NCBI GenBank assembly: GCA_002794785.1
Contig: NBBA01000019.1
Location: 434,001 to 498,000, forward strand
Reading direction: 5' to 3'
Source of the DNA: Coniferiporia sulphurascens
Lineage: Eukaryota; Basidiomycota; Agaricomycetes; Hymenochaetales; Hymenochaetaceae
DNA: 64,000 nucleotides
Within the stretch, counting starts at the first letter, position 1, and each line of letters begins with the position of its first letter. Made by a program: the position numbers and the translations under genes. Under the pieces are notes generated by a model. It did not search any database and was not told the origin of the DNA. It was given only the letters and a program-made list of their open reading frames with translations. Of the stretch, positions 54,362 to 64,000 are shown piece by piece.

Positions 54362-56525
54362 TTAGGACGAATCTTTGGGGTAGTCAACCATGTCGTACAA
54401 CTCAAGAGTCTCGTTCCAGTCCTTCTTCCTCCTTCTCCTCAACGAGAAGTATTTTAACATCCTCTCCCAACGGCCCCGCACCCGGCCCTTCTCCCGTCCG
54501 CCGTCCGCTGTGAAGTATGTCTCCGGGTCCGCAGGTAAGCCGAGCCCCTCCACCGCAAGCCGCATCACGCGCGCATACAGCGCCTCCCTCCTTGCGTGCA
54601 TCTCGCCTAGCCTACGCGGGCCTAGAATGAGTAACTGCACGAGAGTCCGCAGTGCGCGCCCCGCAGCAACACCATCCTCGAGCCACCGCAGCGTCATCCA
54701 CATCAGTGCGGGAACTGCCGGCGCAGTGATGAACGCGGAAGGAAGGGTCAATGCAACGCAGAGCGCCCAGACGCCCACGCCAGCGCCGAGCCCCGCGACG
54801 AGTTTCGCTTGCGTTAGCTTGTCCCACGTGTCCCATATGGGACCTGCACGGGCGATGCGCGACGCCGCGCGATTTGCGGCGACGAATATTGGCGACCAAA
54901 GAATCAAGCCCGGGAGTACGAGGGGGATGAAGAAGGAAAGCATGAGGACACGCACAGTGATGCGTCGCAGGATGGCTATGCGCGTGAGCGGCCGTCGGAT
55001 GCGGTCGTCCTTGATTCCAAGATATGATAGCTCGTCTTGATATTCCTACAGATGTGATTAGGCACCCGTTTACTCTGGTGAGGGGTGCCTTCTCACCTCC
55101 AAGTCGCGTTGAAGTGCGTTCACAAGCGCACACAGACGCTTTACCTGTTGTTCATCATCATCTTCGTCCTCCGGTCCCCCCTGTTCGCCACTCTTCGTCG
55201 GGCCGGCGAGTGCGACCGCGTCGCAGCCCTTACCTTCACTTTCCGCACACTTGAAAGCCTCTATGAATGCACGGATGACACGTACGTACGCGCCAAGGGA
55301 CATGCTCGTGCCAAGGGGTGCGTACATGCGCGTAGCAAGCTTCGCGGCGCGAATGATACTCCATGAAGGTGCGTCAAACGTGCCGCTGGCGAGCTGCCGT
55401 TGCATGCTGGCGGTGAGCGTCCGGATGTGTGTAAAGTCAACAGGCGCAATCAATTCCGGGTTTGCCTTTTGAACATAGTAGGTTGGGCATGTCGATGGAT
55501 GCAGCGGTAAAAGTGGAAAGGAATGTACCTTCGGACTGAAAGGCGTCGGAGGATGAAACGTGATTAGTACGTCGGAGCGGAAATGCTCGCGATGCCTTTG
55601 AGCAAAATAATCAGCAAGATCAAGGTGAAGCGGACGGTTCACGGACATGTAAGTTATAGAACACGTCTGCAGGTAGATCTCGAAGGCAGGGTCGTCCTTG
55701 TTTCGAGTAAGGACGTCCGAAAACAGCCGGGGAACTGCGACAGAGTAAGGTTCACTATGGTTAATACACACGGGTTTAGATGTTCTGACCTCCTGTCTTC
55801 AGAGGGGCGAGAGCAGGATGAAACCAACTAAGGCCCTCGGGGAACAGACACACTGCGTCTCCCTGCTCGAGGACCTATTCCGGTTCAGCGATTTCAGGAG
55901 TCGCGTTTGCCAGATAACATGCACGGACCTGTTTAAGCTTTTCCAGCGACTCGCTGTTGTCAACATCGGTATCGGGGTTGTCTATCCTGCGCTTGATCTT
56001 GACGGTGCCGGTAGACTCGATCAGCCAGCTTGTGAATGTTCGCTTCCCGAATAGCGTCTCTTTGGCTGTCAGGCGAATGAGGTTGCGTCTCTAGGGGCAC
56101 GTAAGGACGTCGCGTTCTGAAGACGTAAACTTGACAAATACCGTGGAGGGTACAGTGCCTACTAGAAGGCTAGCATGACGAAATGACTCAGTCGTCGAGG
56201 GCTATGAAGTTTTGAGGAGAGCATCTTACACCGCATAGGTCAAGGAGTTGCTGTGGTTCGCGCAAAATATGCTGCGTGTCTAGTAGTGAGCTTCTGGGAA
56301 TCAATAGAAGATCTTTCTGGAATGGGCACCAAGGTTTGCCATTGCCCGGGATGAGGTCGGCGTTCTCCACGACGATGGTACCATAAAAGACCTTCAGCCA
56401 AAACTTGAAAAGGAGCCTGAGACGAAAGTTAGAAAAGTCCGCACATAACTTGAAGTGAAGAGGTGAGCTGACGATCACCTCAGGAAAAAGTATGGCAAGG
56501 GGGTCGACGAGTAGTCGCCAGCCAT
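54362..56525 (-). CDS. Glycerol-3-phosphate acyltransferase-like protein, copy A (motif Asp lost)
   Basis: PlsC-type acyltransferase resembling fungal SCT1/GPT2, which start phospholipid synthesis in the ER. The first exon (56525-56479) reads MAGDYSSTPLPYFFLR. Then come LLFKFWLKVFYGTIVVENAD, KPCIFCANHSNSLTYAVLL, RRNLIRLTAKETLFGKRTFT, GDAVCLFPEGLSWFHP, LKTGVPRLFSDVLTRNKDDP, REHFRSDVLITFHPP and a cytosolic acidic loop. The last exon has two or three membrane helices (FFIPLVLPGLILWSPIFVA) and ends LELYDMVDYPKDSS. The motif NHSNSLTD of copy B is NHSNSLTY here, so the catalytic aspartate is replaced. FPEGMSR is changed to FPEGLSW. The frame is otherwise open. Possibly inactive or altered. Confidence 0.78.
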
Positions 56526-57491
56526 GAATGAATATTCCGGCCTCAACTCTCTGTCTACATGCTCATGTTCTTTAAACCCATCCGATTGTATGGATCGAGC
56601 TGACTTGGCTCCGACGGGGTCGGTGGGGGCGTAAAAATAGCCTTAACAGGCCTCGTCACGCTTGGTCTGTGCCTTGTTTTAATACATACGGTACTAGTAC
56701 TTACATGAAATTCGATAGGCGTACGCGTCCCGGCAGCCCCGGCGTATGGCGTTCTTCTGAACTGAAATTCAAACTGAGTTTCAATCAGATGCAATTGATG
56801 ATCGCATCTGATCATCTGAAATTTAGCCTTTTCAAGAAGGACATTTGTGATAAGCACCGCCATCAGATTAGACCAGTCATAGATAAGTTGTGACCGTCCC
56901 AATTTCTACATACCGACCCCGGGCCGGGACAGCAGTGCTTGTTCGCACTGGAGCATGTAGAAAAAAATTCCGTGAATACGGAATAGAGCCAGACTGCCAC
57001 AGGCTATGTACAAGCTGTATAATATCGGGTAACCGTAGTATGTTAGGTCAGGATTTCACTGCAGTAGGTCTAAAAGATTATATTTAGGACCCAGATAGAT
57101 AGCAGGGACTGTGGAGAAGCCATATGTGGAGAAATGAAGTGAAATGGTGAAATTTTGAAGGAGCATACAGGAGCCACAGTGACGGGGTGAAGATGAAGGG
57201 GAAATGTGTCAGCATAACGGGAAGTAAAAAAGTAGGAAAATTTGTAACTGATGTACCGTACCCAGCAGAGTATACAGTTTGTTATTTTACTCGAAACAGT
57301 TTTTCTCCTTGGGAAATCATTTTGCGGGCTTGCTCTGGTCAGGAAAGTAATGAAGATGTGATGTATTAATTAGATTTTTTGGTTCCAGCCTAGATGCCAA
57401 GATATCCCGTTAATTTACTTCGTACGCACGATTTTGCGTGTACATATTCAAGATCAAGGGTAAATCACCGCATACCATCCAGTTAGATCCA
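56526..57491. other. Spacer between acyltransferase copies
   Basis: Promoter region of copy A and 3' flank of copy B. No domain found in the short frames (56555-56902 minus, 57187-57369 plus). It is AT-richer than the genes. Confidence 0.5.
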
Positions 57492-59640
57492 CTAGAACGA
57501 GTCCTCGGGGTAATCAACCATGTCGTACAGCTTGAGAGTCTCGTTCCAGTCCCTCTTCCTTCTTCTCCTCACCGAAAAGTACTTTACCTTCCCCTCCCAA
57601 CGGCCCCGCACACGGCCCTTCTCCCGCCCGCCGTCCACCGTGAAGTACGTCTCCGGATCCGCAGGTAAGCCGAGCCCCTCCACCGCAAGTCGCGTCACGC
57701 GTGTGTACAACGTCTCTCTGCTTGCGTGCATCTCGCCCAGCCTACGCGGGCCTAGGATGAGCAACTGCGCGAGAGCTCGTAGTGCGCGTCCCGTAGCAAC
57801 ACCGTCCTCGAGCCACCGCAGCGTCATCCACATCAGTGCGGGAACTGCCGGCGCAGTGATGAACGCGAAAGGGAGGGTCAACGCAATGCAGAGCGCCCAG
57901 ACGCCCACGCCGGCAGCGAGCCCTGCGACAAGTTTCGCCTGCGCCAGTTCGTCCCAAGTGTCCCATATGGGCCCCCCGCGTGCGGTACGCGACGCCGCGC
58001 GTTTTGCGGCGATGAAGATTGGCGACCAAAGAATCAAGCCCGGGAGCGCGAGGGGGAGGAAAAGTGCAAGCATTAGGAGGCGCACGGCGATACGCCGGAG
58101 GATAGCTTTGCGCGTCAGCGGCCGCCGGACGCGGTCGTCCTTGATGCCAAGATATGATAATTTGTCTTGGTATTCCTACAGGTTTGATTAGGTACCCATC
58201 AACCCTAGTGAGGGAAACCCTCTCACCTTCAAGTCATTTTGAAGAGCATTCACAAGCGCACAACGTCGCTTTACTTGTTGTTCGTCGTCATCGTCGTCTT
58301 CCTGTTCTTTTTCCTCTCCACTTGTTGTCGAGCCGGCGATGGCAAACGAGTCATGGTTCTTACCCTCACTTTCCGCCCACTTGAAAGCCTCCACGAATGC
58401 ACGGACAACACGTACGTACGCGCCAAGAGACATACCCGTGCCGAGGGGCGCGTACATGCGCGCGGCAAGTTTCGCAGCACGAACAATGCTCCATGAAGGT
58501 GCGTCAAACGTGCCCCCGGCGAGCTGCCGTTGCATGCGTGCGGTGAGCGTCCGGATGTGCGTGAAGTCGACAGGCGCGATGAGTTCCGGGTTCGCCTTTT
58601 GAGCACAGTAGGTTAAGTATGTCAGTGAATGAGATGGTAAAGGGGGGTAGAGGCGTACCTTAGGACTGAAGGGCGTTGGAGGATGGAACGTGATAAGTAC
58701 GTCAGAGCGGAAATGCTGACGGTGCCTAAAAGTAAAATAATTAGCATGGTTAAAGTGAAGCGGGCCGGTTCACGGACATGTAGGTTATAGAACACGTCTG
58801 GAGATAGATTTCGAATGCAGGGTCATCCTTGTTCCGAGTAAGGACGTCCGAAATCAGCCGGGCAACTGCGACAGAGTAAAGTTCATGATGATTGAGACAC
58901 ACGGGTTTAGATGTTCTGACCTCCTGTCTTTAGAGGGGCGAGCGTGGGATGAAACCGACTCATGCCTTCGGGGAACAGACAAACTGCGTCCCCTTGCTCG
59001 AGGACCTGTTTGCGGTTCAGCGGTGTCATGAGCCGTCCGTGTTAGACAACATAGAAACACACCTGTTTAAGCTTCCCCAATGCCTCGCTGTTGTCGACAT
59101 CAGCATCGGGACTGTCTTTCCTGCGCTTGAGCGGGACAGTGCCAGCAGCCTCGATGAGCCAGCTCGTGAACGTTCGCCTCCCAAATTGCGTCGCTTTGGC
59201 CGTTAGACGAATGAAGTTTCGCCTCTAACAGAAAATAAGGACGTCGCATTTGAAGATGTAAACGATGCAAATACCTTTGAAGGTACAGTGCCCACTAGAA
59301 GGCTAGCATGGCCAAATGACTCAGTCGTCGAGCGTTATGGGGTGCACGAGCATCTTACACTGCATCAGTCAAGGAGTTGCTGTGGTTCGCGCAAATTATG
59401 CTGCGGGTCTAGTGAGCCTCCTGGAATTTAATAAAAGGAGCTTCTGGATTGCGCACCAAGGTTTGCCGTTGCCCGGGATGAGGTCGGCATTCTCCACGAC
59501 GATGGTACCGTAGAAGATCTTCAGCACAAACTTGAAAAGGAGCCTGAGACGAAAGCTGTAGTCTGGGAATAAGCGAGTTGTGTTGACAATCACCTCACAA
59601 GAAAGTACGGCCAGGGGGTTGACGAGTAGTCGCCAGCCAT
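57492..59640 (-). CDS. Glycerol-3-phosphate acyltransferase-like protein, copy B
   Basis: Same gene structure as copy A. The first exon starts MAGDYSSTPWPYFLVR, joined in phase 2 to LLFKFVLKIFYGTIVVENAD. The acyltransferase motif is intact: KPCIICANHSNSLTDAVLLV, followed by GTVPSK and RRNFIRLTAKATQFGRRTFT. Next come GDAVCLFPEGMSRFHP, LKTGVARLISDVLTRNKDDP and the HFRSDVL block. The C-terminal half has MQRQLAGGTFDAPSWSIVRA, an acidic EEKEQEDDDDDEQ loop, membrane helices (LFLPLALPGLILWSPIFIA) and the end LKLYDMVDYPEDSF. About 700 aa, near yeast Gpt2 in size. Likely the working copy. Acceptor preference (glycerol-3-P or DHAP) is not readable. Confidence 0.83.
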
Positions 59641-59798
59641 GATTAGCAGAAGCTACTAACCAGGCTGCTGTAAATTGAGCTGCGGCGCCTCAAGAATAGA
59701 GCGTGTTGTTGCTTATGTAACCAAACTCAAAATTTGGCCCGCCGACACCGCCGCTGGTGCTCATCGTCGACATCGACAACGACGAAAACTCGTTCAAG

Positions 59799-62700
59799 AT
59801 GTCGTCTAGCGATCTGGAGGCCGCCCTCTCAAAAATAAGGCCGCATTCATCCTCCTCGTTGTCTCACCAGAAAGCACCTGCCAACCTGCTCATTGCACTC
59901 GAGGCGACCTTCAAGGAACAAAATGCAGAACGCACTCCTGCTGCATACTTTGCTGGCCTCTTGACTGCCCTGGAGAGCACCGTACAGAAAGAGAAGGACG
60001 GGAAGTTTTCTCTCGGAGATGGCGATCTACTCCCTGCTGAATTGTACCTACTTGCTCTCGTTGGCCCCTTCACACCTGCGCCCGTCGTGCGCGCAAACTT
60101 GAACACGCTTATTTCCCTTACCGCTCTTCTTTGGACTCCGTTGAACTCATACCCTCCACCTTTGCGTTCCCAACTGACGCTTTACAATGCTATATTACGT
60201 GCTGCCGACCGTTCACAGCTCGAGGCGCAGCCGCTACGCCAGTCTTTTGCTACCATCCTACAATTATGCGTTGACCCCCGCCCTAAGGTACGGAAGCGAG
60301 CTTCCGACCTTGTGCGGGATGTTCTTGCATCTCCACCGAGTCCCCTCTTGCGTCACCCATACGCTGAGCGTGTGGGCGAATGGAGTGTGAGTGCATTGGC
60401 GGATGTCAACGCACTCGGTTCAGGAAAACAGAAGGGGAAGAAGAACTCTGAAGACGTCGTCGGCGCTGCCATTCACCTCCTGGCTTTCCTGCGTCCTGTT
60501 TTGCCATACCTCCCATCGACAGTGAGTTTAGTGCATTTTCATGTAGTTTGTTGTTTCGAACGATATGCAGGTTCTGCCCACGATCACCACCTCCCTCCTC
60601 ACCCTACCTCGTCTGGGAAACCCCTACCTCTCCCAAGCCGCCTACGGCGTACTCTCCGACCTTCTTTCCACCCCTGATGACCCATCCGTGCCGCGCAACA
60701 TCGACGCCTCTCCTGCCGCACTACTGCACGCAATCTCGAGCTCTCCCCCGCTCAAGTCCGACACCGCATTACTTCCTGCATGGGTGCAGGTTGTGGGGAA
60801 GACAATGCTCGTCTACTCACAAGCAGAGCCACAAGACGCTGCCGGCGAACTCGCACGTATCTGGCGCACCATCTTCGCCTACCTCGAGACGTCCGATGCT
60901 CCGACACGTCGTGAGACTGCGGCCGCACTCGCACTGCTCACACAATGCATCTCCCCAGCACTGATTGACGAGGTACTGGAAGGGAATGAAAAAAGTGCAT
61001 TGACGCAGATAATCGCGCAGCTGACGAAAGCACTTGATGCACTTGCCTTTGCCCGCGCGACACCTGAGCTACTCATAGTTGTCTCTGCGTTAATCGAAGC
61101 TTTACGCCGCCGCCCAGGCGGACGTGGGACGCCGACGGCAGCAGAGCAACTTCTCATGCCACTGATCGTTAAGATTGCGGACATGCGCATACAGAAAGGT
61201 TTCGAATATAAGGAAGCCGCGGACGGCGTGCTCCGGACGGCGATGACTGTCATTGGACCCGAAGCATTACTTGTCGCACTTCCACTCAACCTTGAGCCTG
61301 AGGACCGGTACGTTTTCCCTATTTTTCCGCCTTAAAAAAGACAGTCTGACCCCGTTGATAGGGCCGCTGGTCGCGAACCGCGTGCATTCCTTCTCCCGCT
61401 ACTTGCACACCCACACCCGAGCCCACTGGGACACTTCATTCGCTATTTCGTACCGCTCACTGAGCGAATGTTCGACTTGCAACAACGCGCCGAGACAGAG
61501 GGTCGCTCTGCAGAGGCAAAGGTATGGAGTGTGCTTGTAGCCCAAGTTTGGAACGGTCTACCCGCATATTGCTTCCAGACGCCCGATTTGCGAGAGGTGA
61601 GTTTCCTTTCCCTCCATATGGCTGTGGCTTGGTTAACTAACTATTTTGTTGGATAGTCCTTGACGCCGCAATTCGCGCAGATGCTCTCACAGCTGCTATA
61701 TAGCCAGTCTGAGCTGCGCCCTCCGGTGTTGCGAGCACTGAAGGTCGTTGTCGAGAGCAACGCGAAAGTAGCCGAGGGCGCTGGAGGCGATAACCCAGAT
61801 GCATTATCCCCGGATGAGGTCGCACAGGATTGTGCCTTTTTGCGCACGCAGGCAGAAAGCTGGTTCGCGGTACTGTTCAACATGTTTGGGAGCATCGGAC
61901 GCGACGCCCAGGGTATGGTCGGTGAAGTAATTAGTGCATGGGCGGCGATCGCGGATGAGAAGGTTTGATTTCAATTCAGACAAATTTCATGGATATCTGC
62001 TGATGTAGATTATTGATTAGGAAATGACGAAGACATGTCGGAAAGTTGTCGACATGTTTAAGACGAACCTTGGCAAAATGTCTTCCACTTCCACAGGTGG
62101 CGCAGCGCATATGCATGTCGACGGCGAGCAGCGTGGCGTTGTCGCGACAATGCAAGACATTCTTGTGTTGCTTGTCCCGCATCTCTCTAAAAAAGATGCA
62201 CAGGCGGTCTTTGATCTGTGCCTTTCTCGCGAGGTGCTGACGAATGCCGACAACGGGGTTCAGAAGCGCGCATACAAGCTGCTCGGGAGACTCATACAAG
62301 CTGGAAAGGCTGACGTGAGTGCTAACGCGGAGGAGCTTTATGCGAAGATGGACGAAGTCGGAGACGAGACGCTTGCTGCTGCGAAGAAGGTAAGCACTGT
62401 TTGTTTTAGTTATCTGGACGCTGGTAATCAGTTCTCAAACATGGTTATTTTGGGTTTCTAGGACCGACTTGCCCTTCTCAAAACCCTTTTGTCCCACCTC
62501 CATTCAAACGCGCTGCACGTTATACCATCGCTCATTCCAGAGGCCGTACTCGGCACGAAGGAGCCGTCAGAAAAGGCGCGCACCGCGGCGTTTGAGCTGG
62601 TTGTCGCCCTGGGCTACAAGATGAAGGAAGGTGGTATCGTGAAGCGCCACAAGCTGAATGGCATGGACGAAGATGATATGACTGAAGGTAAGTCCTGAAG

Positions 62701-64000
62701 CTATGACTTTACAGATGGGTACGATGTTCTGACTAGATCTTGCAATACTAGCGCCTGCAAGTTTACAAGAATTCTTCACGATGATGGCGGGTGGCCTAGC
62801 CGGAGCGAGTTCGCACATGATCAGTGCTACGATCACCGCTATTTCGCGTTTGATCTTTGAGTTCAAAGGTACGCCGAGCTTTTTTTCGCAATAATAGACA
62901 CGCTAAGCCCCTCGGAAGATGACATTTCGCCCGAGTTGCATACGGAAATCTTCCTGACCTTCCTCGAGTACCTCAGGTCTGCAAACCGCGAGATCGTAAA
63001 GTCCGCACTCGGCTTTACGAAACTATTCATCCACACTGCTCTTCCAGACCTGCTGCGCCCGCACCTAGGCGTTCTCGTACCCGCACTTCTCAGCTGGGCA
63101 CACGATCACAAAAATCATTTCAAGGCAAAGGTGTGCCATATATTCGAGCGCCTCATCCGGCGCTGCGGCTGGGAGGCTGTCTATGCTGCAGCAGGCTCGG
63201 ACGATGACGGGACGAAGGTGTTGCTGAACATCAAGAAGCGCAAGGACCGTGCGAAGCGTAAAAAGGCGCAGTCGCGTGAGGGAAGTGATGATGAAAGTGC
63301 GGACGGAGACGCTGACACAGGCGGGTCTAAAGCGCCTGCAGCGGCGGGAGATGCGTTCGAGGATGTCTTATACGGCAGTGAGAGCGAGCTTGATGAGAGC
63401 AATGATGAAGGCCCTACAGGCACTCAGGCTACAACGAAAAAGAAAGGCAAGAAGGGTAGAGATACTGGTGCGCGACTGCGCGTCGATGGTGACGAGCCAA
63501 TGGATCTCCTTCAGGGTGCTAACACGCGCATCACCAGTAAGCATTACCTATTTCTCTCTTTGTGTAGCCCTAATCCCGATTCCATTTTGCCTTCATAGAT
63601 GCGCGCAAAACAGCACGCAAACCTGGAGCGGATGCGTCGAAGTTCAAGACGGACGAGAGCACAGGCAAGCTGCTGATCGAGCCTGACTCCGATACAGATG
63701 GCGATACAGGTGCTCCGGACGAGGACGCGCGCCTCGCGGGTGGCGCGTACCAAGAGGCGCTCACATCCGCGGACGGTTTCACGCGCGACGCACGCGGACG
63801 CGTGAAGTTCCACAAGGACACGAAGAAGCGGCGACGCGATGCAGCAGACGCCGAAGGCGCATTTGAAAACGCGGATGTCGAGATGGTAGATGCTAATGCT
63901 AATGCGGACGCCGGCGACAAGGCCAAAAACAAAAAGCTCAAGCGGAAGAACTCCTCTGTGAAGATCGGACAGGAGTTCAAAGCGAAAGTAGGCTGTTCTC
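59799..64000 (+). CDS. RRP12: Ribosome biogenesis protein Rrp12, C-terminus cut by window edge
   Basis: HEAT-repeat protein needed for maturation and export of pre-ribosomal subunits; nucleolar and nuclear. The start ATG at 59799 gives MSSSDLEAALSKIRPHSSSS. Exons join in frame: 59799-60521, 60571-61307, then from about 61364 (AAGREPRAFLLPLLAHPHPS) and further exons to the end. The NUC173-type central domain is visible: FDLQQRAETEGRSAEAKVWS, LVAQVWNGLPAYCFQTPDL. C-terminal HEAT region: ELHTEIFLTFLEYLRSANRE, SALGFTKLFIHTALPDLLRP, KAKVCHIFERLIRRCGWEAV. The tail is charged (KKRKDRAKRKKAQSR, then acidic) and nearly complete: the last visible residues, KIGQEFKAKVGCS, resemble the family's extreme C-terminus. 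About 1150 aa in the window. It diverges from acyltransferase copy B with only 158 bases between the starts. Confidence 0.93.

Larger units (their letters stand above)
54325..59645. repeat. Tandem duplication carrying two acyltransferase genes
   Basis: Unit 1 (about 54325-56525) and unit 2 (about 57450-59640) match throughout exons and introns. The shared start is at the 3' flank (AAGATCAGGGATAAAT against AAGATCAAGGGTAAAT), and the offset is about 3.1 kb. Introns have diverged clearly more than exons, so this is not a very recent copy. Confidence 0.88.

Noticed and set aside
1..64000. Secondary-metabolite or other biosynthetic gene cluster
   Set aside because: No core synthase, P450 group or cluster regulator; hydrolases, transporter and glycosyltransferase are not co-oriented or linked by function.

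Overview
The window is nuclear DNA of a filamentous basidiomycete, most likely an Agaricomycete. The evidence is dense, intron-rich genes whose introns are mostly about 50-80 nt, families typical of mushroom-forming fungi (DUF6533 membrane proteins, DUF6593, a free-standing I9 propeptide-like inhibitor, GT90/CAP10 glycosyltransferase), and no bacterial gene layout. Gene models below were spliced by eye from frame continuity, splice sites and family conservation.

Layout. 0-6 kb: conserved genes, DUO1 (DASH kinetochore subunit, cut by the left edge), a tRNA-Ala, mitochondrial tyrosyl-tRNA synthetase MSY1 and a TM9SF/EMP70 nonaspanin. 7-12.4 kb: a tandem array of three alpha/beta-hydrolases of the homoserine-acetyltransferase type; the outer two read through and the middle one is a decayed pseudogene. 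13-30 kb: a 75-aa I9 inhibitor, an SSU1-type anion/sulfite exporter, two DUF6533 membrane proteins on opposite strands, a CECR5/YKR070W-like HAD protein, a GT90 glycosyltransferase, a LEA-like mitochondrial membrane protein and a single-pass membrane sensor-like protein. 30.7-42 kb: a patatin-like lipase, a DUF6593 protein, the Rab exchange factor SEC2 and a long disordered protein.

The most dynamic part is 32.5-51 kb. About 2-3 kb units, each with a small cysteine-rich secreted protein gene of beta/gamma-crystallin-like appearance, are repeated three times in tandem (43.5-51 kb). A fourth copy lies inverted at 32.6-34.1 kb, where a 466-bp almost perfectly palindromic TA-flanked element has inserted in its remaining exon. 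Only one of the four copies (49.4-50.2 kb) reads through, and its model needs a 7-nt microexon that is conserved in all three tandem copies.

52-64 kb: a NIPA-type magnesium transporter, two tandem copies of a glycerol-3-phosphate acyltransferase-like gene (one has lost the aspartate of its H..D motif), and RRP12, cut just before its C-terminus by the right edge. The genes do not form one pathway: housekeeping genes alternate with recently duplicated, partly decaying accessory families. No CRISPR, operon, rRNA or complete transposase gene was seen.
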